Origin: Stentor coeruleus
Taxonomy: Eukaryota; Ciliophora; Heterotrichea; Heterotrichida; Stentoridae
Direction: 5' to 3'
Assembly (NCBI GenBank): GCA_001970955.1
Contig: MPUH01000253.1
Location: 1 to 64,000 of the forward strand
DNA length: 64,000 nt
Under the pieces are notes generated by a model. It was not told the origin of the DNA and did not search any database. It saw only the letters and a program-made list of their open reading frames with translations. Shown one piece after another: positions 42,063-51,803 of the stretch. A program made the position numbers and the translations under genes. The first letter of the stretch is position 1, and each line of letters opens with the position of its first letter.

Positions 42063-45008
42063 TTAAAGCTTGCATTCTGGACATCTTTCGATCACACTTT
42101 TGTAAGCTTCATAAGATTTAAAATCAATTTCAATGAGTCTTGTCTCTACGTCGTAGGTTCTTACTACATAAACTATACCTCCTAAATAAATAAGACCTTT
42201 ATTAAAAATACCAACTGAATAATGTTTACGAACTGAATTAAATTTACCTGAATAGAAAATACGCTCTTTTTATATTATACCTGAATTTTAAATACCTTAA
42301 TAGAAAATACCATCTAAATATAAAATACCTATATCGATTTTACTATCTTTTTAGTAGATACCTAAATATAGTTTACCTTCATAAACATTACCAACTGAAT
42401 ATTGTATACCTATATAAAATATACTGGCTGAATATTTTATACCTATGTTAAAAATACCATCTAAATATGAAATACCTTCATAAAAAATACATCCTAAATA
42501 TAATTTACCATCTAAATATCATATACCTGAATTAAAGATACTAACTTAATAATGTATACTATCTAAATAAACCATACCTGTATATTTTTTACTTTCTTCT
42601 TATAAAATACCTATATAGATAGAACCATCTAAATAATGAATACCTGTATTAATACTACCATCTAAGTAAAAAGTACTCACTAAATAAATCGAACCTAAAT
42701 ATTGTATACCTTAATAAAATATACAAACTGAATATAAAATACCTATATAAATAATACATTCTGTTTAGTAGATACTTTCTATTTATTTGATACCAACTAA
42801 ATATAAAATACCAACTAAATATAAGATACCTGCATATAAATTACTCCCTAAATGTATTTTACCTATGTTGATGATACATTCTAAGTAAAACTAACCTATA
42901 TTATGTATACCGACTAAATATGAAATACCTAAATAAATAATACAAAGTCCATGTGAAAATTCTATTTAAAATATACTATCTGAATATATCATACCTAAAT
43001 AGCAGCTACATTCTAATTAAAACTTACCTAAATATGCCATACCTATGTTAAAAGTACTGGCTATATTTAAGATACATTTAGCTGAGTAGAATATACCTTT
43101 CTAGAAAATACCAATAGCTAAGTATATTATACCTAAATAAATAATACCCCCTGAATATATAATACCTGTATAGAACATACATTCTAAATGGAAAATACCT
43201 TTTTAGAAAATACTAGCTGAATATCTCATACCTATTTAAAAAATACAAACTTAATAAATAATACCTAAATAAAAAAAACTATCTGTGTTAATGATACTTT
43301 CTAAATAGTTTTTACTTCCTAAATATAGATTACCTGTATAGGAGATACTGACTAAATTGATTATACCTGCATAGTGAGTACATTCTTTTTAATGATTACC
43401 TAAATGTTTATTACCTTAATATAAAATACGTTCTTTTTATAATATACCTGAATATAATGTACCATCTAAATGCATGATACCAGCTAAATGTTTGATACCT
43501 GCATTGATGTTACCAACTAAATATAATGAACCTATATAGAAATTACCATCTAAATGTAAGATACTCCCTGGATAAATCATACCTTTATAGGAATTACAAG
43601 CTTAATATAAAATTACCTGTATAAAACATACCTTCTACTTATTAAATACCTGTCTAGAAGATACGAACTAAGTTTATGATACCTTTATAGAATTTACTGA
43701 CTAAATATTGCATACCTATGTAAAGTATACTAACTATTTGGAGTGTACCTTCTATTTAACAGTACCTTTATAGTTGATACAATCTGATTTATACTTACAA
43801 ATGAAAAATAATGATCCATCATTTGATATCTTGATATCTTGTATTCTCTGAGTTCCCTGTTCAATTTCTTGGAAGTTTTGGAAGTTTTTTCTAATAAAAA
43901 AATCTTTTTTTTGACTGATATTCATACTTCTAAACTTTTCTTATTTGATATTACCAACATATTTCTTGATTCTTAGATTAACTTTTGACTCAAGGTCATT
44001 ATATTTTTGCTTTTGATTCTCCAATTCTTTTTTCTGCTCATCAATTTGTTTTTTTGCTTTACTCAAAGCTTCATCAGCTTTTACTAAATCAGATTCTAAT
44101 TGCCTTGTTCTTTTTGGAATATCCCCATGCATTTTTTCATAATTTTTTATATTGGCTTTAAGTGCTTCAATTACGCCATTGCTTTGATCTAATAACTTCT
44201 GTTTTTTATTTAAATCTTCTGTGACCCTGTTTAATTCATATTGTTTTTGTTCAATATTCTTAGTATTCTCCTTTTGACAATTGTTCAATTGATCTAGAAG
44301 ATTTTTAACTACATTTTGTTCATTATAATTTTGATGTATCATACTTAATGTATTTTGGCCTTCTTGCCTACTGTTCAAACTTTTTTCAAGCTCTTTTATT
44401 TCTATTGATTTTTTTTCTAATTTTGCTTTAAAATCTTTTATTTCATTTTCCTTTTTTGTGCATGTTTCCTTTAATGTTTTAAGATCATTTTTCAGCTTAA
44501 AATTTTCCTCACTGATTTCTTCGATTTCAATTTTAAGCTCTTTATTTTTTGCTTTAATTTTTTCAATTTTAGAGATTTCTTCAGGATTATCTTCACCAGT
44601 AAGAAGATGATTACTTATTTGCCTTTGTATTTTATTTGTATCTTTTTTCGTAAATTTCGAACTTAAAGCCGGGATTTTTATCATGGCCGCTTCATGAGTG
44701 TTCCCTATTGATACTAAATAATTTATTTCGTGCAAAGCATTATGCAAACGATTTATTTCAAATTGAATACAAGAATTGATCTCATCGCTCATTATTTTCC
44801 CTTCATTGGTTAATTCTATGATTTTATTTCTGATAGCATTTATTTTTCTTTTTATAACAATATGAAGGTTTTCTAAGGGTTTATTTTTGCACCCCCTCTC
44901 TGCTGAGTGTTCTGTGATATGATAACTGCAAAAGAATAGCTTTTCTTGGCATGAGCATTCAAATTCTGCTATCGTCTCACATCCAACGATTCTACAGTTC
45001 TTATCCAT
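42063..45008 (-). CDS. B-box/coiled-coil protein gene interrupted by a 1.6-kb array of intron-like units
   Basis: Exon 1 (45008-43955) encodes a Cys/His-rich N-terminus (CRIVGCETIAEFECSCQEKL, FFCSYHITEHS) like a B-box, then a long coiled coil. A normal 15-nt intron follows (43940-43954, GTAATATCAAATAAG). Exon 2 (43939-43799) continues EKFRSMNISQKKDFFIRKN and ends in NDGSLFFI. Next come 1635 nt of tandem intron-like units (42164-43798). Then a 101-nt stretch to the TAA at 42063 reads RTYDVETRLIEIDF and ends CPECKL. Omitting the whole array keeps the frame and gives 431 residues. If the triplets between units were kept as mini-exons, a TAA would appear at the second codon. Start: the ATG at 45008, not the TTG-started extension upstream. 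Family otherwise unknown; exon 3 assignment is inference. Confidence 0.6.
42164..43798 (-). repeat. Tandem array of 97 intron-like 15-nt units
   Basis: Parsed by hand on the minus strand. The 1635 nt divide without remainder into 97 units (95 of 15 nt, one of 16, one of 14), one degenerate 15-nt unit, and spacers of 0, 3 or (twice) 6 nt. All 97 start GT (91 GTA, 5 GTT, 1 GTC), all end TAG, CAG or AAG and never GAG, and all have A at the sixth place from the 3' end. Typical units: GTATTTTATATTTAG, GTATTTTCTATTCAG, GTATGATATATTCAG. The usual pattern is unit, unit, triplet, giving a period near 33 nt. The first unit, next to exon 2, is GTAAGTATAAATCAG; the last is GTATAGTTTATGTAG. Unlike the dispersed introns, most units have T and not A at position 4. 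Confidence 0.92.
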
Positions 45009-45455
45009 AATAATTATTATTAAAGTAATCAAAATATAGGTAAATTGATAATATTGCAAACCCCTTTTGATCAAATTTTACAAATTATAGAACATTTATT
45101 AAATATATTTAATATATCTTGACATACAATAAATTATGTTTATGTTTATACTTATTTTTATACTTTTAGTTGCATAACTCTTTATAATAAACTCAATCAG
45201 CTAATATTTTCATTCTTTAAGCAAAAATTAGATTTTTACGAACTTTTTACTTGCTAAATAGATATTTCCCAAGCGTTATGAACAAATTACCCTAATTTTA
45301 TATGCACCCAAAGTCTAGAAAATTCTTTTTCTCTATTTTGGTGTAGATAACAGCATGTCTTTTCATGATCGACATGTCTAGAATGTATTATTAGCCATGC
45401 TAACTTGATGAACTGAATCTAAAAAGATTTGAGTGGCAAATTTTGACAAGGGAGG

Positions 45456-45607
45456 CAATTATGATGTATATTAAATAGCATAATCATCATAAAAATATCT
45501 AAATATTACGAAAATATATAGACAATATACACAATTATGATGTATATTAAATAGCATAATCATCATAAAAATATCTAAATATTACGAAAATATATAGACA
45601 ATATACA
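45456..45607. repeat. 76-nt perfect tandem duplication
   Basis: Copies 45456-45531 and 45532-45607 are adjacent and identical as read. Confidence 0.85.
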
Positions 45608-45686
45608 CAAACCTTAAGTTTATAAATATGTTTATTCAGAACATGAAGAATTCAGATGTTTCTCTACTTTATTATAGTGCGGCAAA

Positions 45687-45808
45687 GATATTATCTTCCC
45701 AATATTAGTTTGTGATTATTATTCAAAAGAATTTCAATCTCAGCTATGATATTATCTTCCCAATATTAGTTTGTGATTATTATTCAAAAGAATTTCAATC
45801 TCAGCTAT
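45687..45808. repeat. 61-nt perfect tandem duplication
   Basis: Copies 45687-45747 and 45748-45808 are adjacent and identical as read, only 80 nt from the 76-nt duplication. Confidence 0.85.
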
Positions 45809-46518
45809 GAAGATTAAGCAAACGAAAAACATTATATTATAATGAGAAAATTATAGATACTTTATAGCTAAGCTTTGAGCATTTTGGTGTGATTCAGTAT
45901 AGTGATATAAAGTTTATAATTATATATGTGTTTACAAGCTTACTTACAGAAATTTACACATATTAAAAATACTTTGAGGCTCATATAACTGATATAGAAC
46001 TATTTTATCTTGTTTTTGTGCTTAAAAACTTTAACAATAATTTAAATAATTATTTACGTCAAAATTTTCGTCAGAAGATTTGAATATATACTTTTCAACT
46101 TCTTTTTTTGTGTTTTAAGGCTTTTGGCTATGGTATATATAAAAATAAACTTCCCACTATTTTCTGCCTTTGAAAAAACTGGTAAAAAGATTAGCATATT
46201 TAGAATGAATATATGAAGGAAAACAATGATTTTTTTAATCCTAAATCAAAGAGAAAGATGAATAAAGACGTGCTTGAGAGTTTTATACAACTTTGAAAAC
46301 ATAAATTCTTGTTTATTTTGTAAAAAAGCTCATTTGTATATAAAGCCTTGGACTCTGAATGATTTTTTGACAGTACTAAAATATTATGAGATATAAGCTT
46401 AAAGTTGAATATAAAGTTGTGATTGCTAGATAATATTTGCATTTATTACTTGAAAAACTAAAATAAAAATTTGTTAAACCAACTAATTTATTAGTACTTA
46501 CAAAAAAAAAGCACTTAT

Positions 46519-46947
46519 CTATACTGGAGTATTACTTCTTCTATATTTTTTTGAAGTTTGACGGATTGTCAAAGGCGGAAATAAAGAAACGAACGATGCT
46601 TGTGGGGCTAAACTTAAATTAACTAGTTCTTTAACAGGGCGATATGGAGAAAGTAATTCAGGTGATTTTGTGCTAATTCTGTTTATAATAGGTCCTGTAT
46701 ATGCATCATTTTCTGGAGTAAAAAATTCTTTTTTTGTGTTTAGGGATGATTGCGATGCTTGGGTTTCAGATTTTTCTAACTTTCTTATCGACAGCTTCGT
46801 AATTGTTAAAACACTTTCACATGATGGTAAATCTGGAGTGTTTCTGTTAGGAGCATACTTGATCTTTTTTATCCTCATATGAAAATTGTTCAACAGCTGA
46901 AGTTTCGAATTAGATTTGTGCATTACTACTGAGCTCTTTTTATTCAT
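46519..46947 (-). CDS. Small basic protein, unrecognised
   Basis: From the ATG at 46947 (MNKKSSVVMHKSNSKLQ) the frame gives 142 residues, Ser/Lys/Pro rich and probably disordered, with short clusters such as RIKKIKYAPNRNTPDLP and SPYRPVKELVNL. It ends TAG. The longer frame upstream opens only at TTG. No domain recognised; the modest length makes this a moderate call. Confidence 0.5.
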   Translation of the reverse strand: MNKKSSVVMHKSNSKLQLLNNFHMRIKKIKYAPNRNTPDLPSCESVLTITKLSIRKLEKSETQASQSSLNTKKEFFTPENDAYTGPIINRISTKSPELLSPYRPVKELVNLSLAPQASFVSLFPPLTIRQTSKKYRRSNTPV

Positions 46948-47450
46948 GAACTTAATCTCTATCAAATTTAAATATGAATCAATTCATTCTATTATTTCCC
47001 ATTACTTTAACTATAACTTTCCCAGCATATCTAAATCTAAAAAACCCATCAAATACAAAATAAAGCCCTCATCTTCCAAACAACTAAACTCAATTTCACT
47101 TAAAAAATCTAATAATCTTCCAAATCCACTCAATAAAAATCCTTCTCTACATACATTCCCCACAGTAATTTCTTAATATTTTCCCCATTTCTCATTTTCC
47201 TCTATTTATTCAAAAGTCCCTTCATCATATATAAATGTCATCAGAGGAGAGATACGTCTTCGTCAAAATACAAAATAAAGCCCTCATCTTCCAAACAACT
47301 AAACTCAATTTCACTTAAAAAATCTAATAATCTTCCAAATCCAGTCAATAAAAATCCTTCTCTACATACATTCCCCACAATAATTTCTTAATATTTTCCC
47401 CATTTCTCATTTTCACTCTATTTATTCAAAAGTCCCTTCATCATATATAA
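46948..47450. other. Divergent spacer holding a duplicated NME7 5' end
   Basis: About 500 nt, strongly C/A/T rich on the plus strand. Most of it is the first copy, and the upstream part of the second copy, of the duplication listed at 47049-47480. Confidence 0.6.
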
Positions 47451-47480
47451 ATGTCATCAGAGGAGAGATACGTCTTCGTT
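47049..47480 (+). repeat. About 216-nt tandem duplication of the NME7 leader and first codons
   Basis: Copy 1 (about 47049-47262) and copy 2 (about 47263-47480) share the upstream region, ATG and first nine codons of NME7. They differ by at least three substitutions or indels, so this is a real, slightly diverged duplication and not an assembly echo. Copy 1 carries a decoy ATG at 47235. Confidence 0.85.
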
Positions 47481-48578
47481 ATAGAATGGTTCGATCAAGC
47501 AGCATCGTTGATCCGCAAGTACAACCTGACATACTTTACTGTGGATAACACGATTGATATGGTAATTATTACTTAGTTTGATATAAAAAACCGCCGAGTA
47601 TTTTTGAAAAGGTGTCAATATCCAGGGCTTTCAGTCTCTGAACTCTTCATTGGAGCAACAGTGACAATATATTCAAGGCAACTAAAAGTTGTTGATTACG
47701 CTGATGTTTTTACAAGACAAAGATTTGAGACTCAGCGAAGCAAAACTTTTGGGATGATTAAGCCGGACTGCTACAACAATATCGGTAAAATAATTGATAT
47801 CATCTATTCAAAAGGGTTAAGAATAAGCAACTTGAAGATGGTAAGAATGACATTAACTAATGCTAGGCAATTTTATGCTGAGCATACAGGCAAACCCTTT
47901 TTTGAGGACTTGACTAATTTCATGTCCAGCGATGTTGTGGTTGGTATGGAGTTAGTGGCTGAAAACGCAGTACCGAAATGGAGGGAACTTATGGGTCCAA
48001 CAAATCCTATAGCAGCTAAAACTGATGCTCCAAATACTTTAAGGGCAATTTTTGGTACTCAAGGCACACATAATGCAGTGCATGGAAGTGACTCAGCAAC
48101 AAGCGCAAACCGAGAACTTAATTTTTTCTTCAATCTGCCTAACTCGCCAGCAGTATTAAACAATTGTACCTGTTGCATTATAAAACCACATGCGATATAT
48201 CAAGCTGGGAAAATTATTAATATGATTCTTGAAGAAGGATTTGAAATCTCAGCTATGATGATGGTGCATTTAGATAAACCAACAGCTGAAGAATTCTTTG
48301 AAGTTTATAAGGGAGTTTTACCTGAATTCACTGCTTTAGTTGATCATATGACCTCTGGACCTTGCATTGCTATGGAAATTCGTCAAGAAAATGTTGTGAA
48401 TGCATTCAGACAAGTCTGTGGGCCGTTAGATCCTGAAGTTGCTAAGCATTTAAGATCTAATACAATAAGAGCAGCTTTCGGTATTGATAGAGTTCAAAAT
48501 GCAGTTCATTGTACTGACTTACCTGAAGATGGGGTGCTCGAATGTGAGTACTTCTTTAGAATCTTGTCTGGAAGATAA
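47451..48578 (+). CDS. NME7: NME7 nucleoside diphosphate kinase-like protein (DM10 + two NDK domains), one 15-nt intron
   Basis: Exons 47451-47561 and 47577-48578 flank GTAATTATTACTTAG. The 370-residue product matches NME7: DM10 domain (ERYVFVIEWFDQAASLIRKY), NDK domain A (FGMIKPDCYNNIGKIIDIIY, with NAVHGSDS holding the active His), and NDK domain B (CCIIKPHAIYQAGKIINMIL, NAVHCTDLPEDG). Length is close to human (376). NME7 is a microtubule inner protein of axonemal doublets and a gamma-TuRC partner. The decoy ATG at 47235 lies in the duplicated leader and runs into non-matching sequence after nine codons, so 47451 is chosen. Confidence 0.96.
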
Positions 48579-48771
48579 GAAGTAGTTAACTTAAGACTTT
48601 TCTATTTCAATAAGAATAGATGATAGATATAGAATAAAATATGAATAAGGAGTTAATAATTTTAAAGAATTATATAGTTTATGCAATGAAAGATTATATT
48701 CATTTTATATAATTATGAGAGTTTACAATCATTGAATAAAATATTTGGATACTAATTTCCATTCTTTATTA

Positions 48772-50694
48772 CTATAAAGTAGTGAATTCCCAATTTCCGT
48801 TTCCATCCATGATTAATGCGTGCTGATGGTATTTGATTAAACTTTCTCTATGAGTAACTGTGATCAGAGTAATCCCTTCTTCAATGTATTTCTCATAAGC
48901 CTTCTTCTCAACCTCAATACTAACATTGCTTGTGCATTCATCAAGGATAGCGAACAACGGCTTATGATATAAAATTCTACTAAGGGCGATTTTTTGTTTC
49001 TGCCCCCCACTCAGCGTATCGTTCCAGTCTTCAACTTTATCAAACCCCCCTCTATCTTTAATAAAATAATCAAAACTCACACTTTTCAATATTTCTTCAA
49101 GTTCCTCATCAGTCTTAGTCGGCACCAAATCAGGATAAATCAACTGGTCTCTAAAAGACCCATATGGCAAATAAGGTCTTTGTGGTATATACGATATCTT
49201 CTTAATATTAGGCTTTGTAACTTTCCCACCAAAAAGCGGCCAAAGTTCTCCTAAAGTTCTAAAAAGTGAACTTTTACCACATCCATTAGGTCCTCTTATA
49301 ACCGTATGCATTCCAGGGGTTATTTTTAAGTTCAAACTTTCAATAAGTACATCTCCATTAGGCGAAACAATCGGAACATTTTTGAACTTTATCAGATCTC
49401 CTTCTTTAAACACTCCTCTCATAATAGGAAGTGGTTTAACACAACTTCTTTCATACTTCTGAATATCAAGATCATCTAAAACCTTATATGTGTCTGAAAT
49501 CAAACTTGTATACCCAGCAAGTGATTGCATATCTTTATAAGAAACTACAAGTTTTCCTATAGCTTTAGCCATGTTGATAAGATAACTTGAGTTTTTTATA
49601 TAGTCTCTTGTGATATTCCCAGTATCATCACCTATTTTTTGTAAATAAGTCCCACTTCTTGACCCAAATACCGGTAAAGCTAAAATACCATAAGCAACCA
49701 TTGTGGCTCCATATTTCACTAAGAAGTTATCAATAGTTCCCATATAAAGTCTTCTCCATAAAAGACTAGATATATGTTTTGTCAGGCTCATCAAACTCTT
49801 ATCAACTCGGTTGTTTTCCCAATCATGACCTCTATAAAATGCTATTTCTTCAGAATTGTTGACTATGCTAAAATGGTCAGCTCTGAATTTTCCTTCCCTT
49901 CTTTGCTGCTCGGCGATCAAAGCACCAAAAGATGGAGAAATTAATTTTATAATTAGTCCACAGACAAAATACCAAGTTATAACGTATACTGGACCCATAA
50001 ACCCTAAGATTTCTGATAGTTTTCTCCCGAACATGTAGATATCGAGTAAGGGTTTTGTGAGGTTTGAGTATATGTTGCTTAAACTTTCGGCCCATTTTTC
50101 AACATCTTGTGTCAAACGTTGGTCTGGGTTTGTAATTCTCGCATCAATTCCTGTCATTTGGTAGAAAATCAAATTTTTCAAGTATTTTTCATTCATGTTT
50201 CTTGATAGATTTTCGCGGAAATTCAGGGATAAAGACTTTGTTAGGTAATCTAAACCACTATTTAACATTGATGAAGGTAAAGAGTACATTGCCAAAGTTA
50301 AAAGCTAAATATATCTTACTGTTTCAAGAAACTTTCGAAAGTCTTGCTTGACTATTGTTTTAACAATTTTCCCTTTTATGTCTGAAATGGATACGCTCAT
50401 GAATGTGCGAGCGACTAGTAATACTGAAAGAGTTACCAGATTTAGCACTTCACGGCTTTTCCAGCTTGGAATCACTATTTTAATGAGTGGCCAAAGACGT
50501 TTAATAAACTGTGCATTGACATGACCTTTTTTGCTAGAACTTACAGAACTTGATGAACTGGATTTGGAGGCTGCTGGTTTTGAGTTTTTGAAGCCTATTA
50601 TAAGGGCCACTACTAATGCAACAATTGACGCAGACTTTGGGTGTGCCATAAGCAAAGATTTTAGAGAGTGGAAAAGGTGATTTAGTTGTGGCAT
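48772..50694 (-). CDS. Peroxisomal-type ABC half-transporter (ABCD family), one 15-nt intron
   Basis: Exon 1 from 50694 and exon 2 to 48772 join across GTAAGATATATTTAG (50305-50319) into 635 residues. ABCD features are a membrane domain with TGIDARITNPDQRLTQDVEK (the NPDQ motif typical of ABCD proteins) and the EEIAFYRG EAA-like loop region, then a nucleotide-binding domain with Walker A GPNGCGKSS, Q-loop IPQRPYLPYG, signature LSGGQKQKIALSR, Walker B LFAILDECTS and switch HRE. ABCD dimers import fatty acyl-CoA into peroxisomes (ABCD4 acts in lysosomes). A Ser-rich linker lies near residue 45. It converges with NME7. Confidence 0.92.
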
Positions 50695-50970
50695 AGAACC
50701 CTATTTATTAATGAATACGTCACTAGTTTATTCTTGTGAATGTTTTGGAAATTATTCTTTCACTGAAACTTTAATAACTATTTCTTTGAATGTTTTTTAA
50801 ATGGTAAGTATAGTAGTAATAAATTAATATATTATAGTACAACGTAATGCATAATTTTTATTGAGATAAAATCAATATGAATATTATGAGAAAGCTATGT
50901 GGAGGTCAATATTCATGGTATAATCGATTGTGGTACTATTTATTCAATTAGCTAATTTAAATTAAAAAAT

Positions 50971-51441
50971 GAATAACGTCCCGGAGAAGGGACCTAGTTA
51001 TCTTTTGAGTTGGATTAGCAACTGCTAGAAAATTCTCTCTTCAATCGCTATCGCCATAATCAATCATTTTTCTTCTATCAGCTGGAGAGAAAAATTGTTG
51101 CTGTCCTTATCAGCTTCTAATTTCCTAAAGTTCCGCTGACTTTTGCCTTAAAACCCGAAACTAGGTAGTGGGCAACACTAATGATTAGAAGCTTCGCTCT
51201 AGTCCTTTTGAACTACAGGCGCGGCATTTTAAATAGGGAATTCTGATCGCTGTCTCTATTTTGTGATCATCAACAAATCGCAGGGCGACACTCTTTCATC
51301 TTGAGAGCTCCCAGAACTAAAAAAAATTAAAAATCTTGCCGGATACTTAAAGCAATCCTGTCACCCGCTATACCAGGAGGTGGGATAAATGGCTATCGCG
51401 TCACCCGCTATACCAGGAGGTGGGATAAATGGCTATCGCAA
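50971..51441. ncRNA. Candidate structured non-coding RNA, family and strand unknown
   Basis: This 470-nt block stands out from surrounding spacer by its base composition and has no long open frame on either strand. It contains compact inverted repeats: hairpin GTCCC/GGGAC (50978-50982 with 50989-50993), CTAGTT with AACTAG inside the longer pair ACCTAGTT/AACTAGGT (50992-50999 with 51159-51166), AGCTTCTAAT/ATTAGAAGCT (51112-51121 with 51184-51193), and CTCTT/GAGAG near 51290-51305. I searched by eye for signatures of U1-U6, U3, 5S, SRP, RNase P and telomerase RNA and found none convincing. It could be a diverged member of one of these or something new. Confidence 0.4.
51360..51439. repeat. 40-nt perfect tandem duplication inside the GC-richer block
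   Basis: Copies 51360-51399 and 51400-51439 are identical (starting GTCACCCGCTATACCAGG). Perfect identity without an N suggests either recent duplication or a collapsed assembly join. Confidence 0.9.
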
Positions 51442-51803
51442 TTTTAAGTATATCAATTAGTTAAATATGGAATTTTCGTAATTAATCTAGATAATTCATT
51501 ATTTGTATTTAAACTATAATCTTTTTACCTTAATTTAGCTAGCTTAAATAATTCATCCTAGAAATGGCAAATATTTTAATAATACTCTAGAGATTTTGAG
51601 CAATAATTTAACTTTAATATGTAATATTCTTTGTAGGTATTACAATTTAAACTTATAAAATAATCAGAATGCAAGCGTATGCAAAAAAAATATATAAAAT
51701 ATGTATACAGAGGTTATGACGCATGCAGAGTTTTATCTTTAATCTCCATAATGCATTCATCAACATTTATACATACTATTAATAAAAACAATTATAATTT
51801 GCC

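Larger units (their letters stand above)
45009..46518. other. Intergenic with two tandem duplications
   Basis: About 1.5 kb, AT rich. Contains the 76-nt and 61-nt tandem duplications listed separately. An 80-codon frame at 46200-46442 (minus) has no supporting features and is not accepted. Confidence 0.55.
50695..51803. other. Intergenic region containing a GC-richer block
   Basis: About 1.1 kb. Its outer parts are ordinary AT-rich spacer; the middle, 50971-51441, is clearly richer in G and C and is listed separately as a candidate RNA gene. Confidence 0.6.

Noticed and set aside
42164-43798. Reading the array as a decayed 11-residue coding repeat (G-x-x-Y-x-G-x-x-Y-x-x), MORN-like in one frame
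   Set aside because: Stops occur about 20 times, the Tyr codon wanders to Asn, His and stops, and the frozen bases are GT, A10 and AG regardless of codon position. This is what splice signals, not protein, would keep. It remains possible that a coding repeat was the seed.
42164-43798. CRISPR-like array
   Set aside because: There are no long identical repeats with unique spacers; the units are 15 nt and diverged, and the genome is eukaryotic.
45009-45074. N-terminal extension of the B-box/coiled-coil gene
   Set aside because: Opens only at TTG and reads as hydrophobic AT-rich sequence; the ATG at 45008 starts the Cys/His domain.
46200-46442. 80-codon minus-strand frame
   Set aside because: Low-complexity hydrophobic/Ser sequence, no supporting start context, motif or neighbour logic.
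50971-51441. Assigning the GC-richer block to SRP, RNase P, U-snRNA, 5S or telomerase RNA
   Set aside because: Key signatures (SRP GGAA/AGCAG helix 8, RNase P CR-I/CR-V, snRNA Sm and guide sequences, 5S internal boxes, telomere-template repeat) were not found by eye.
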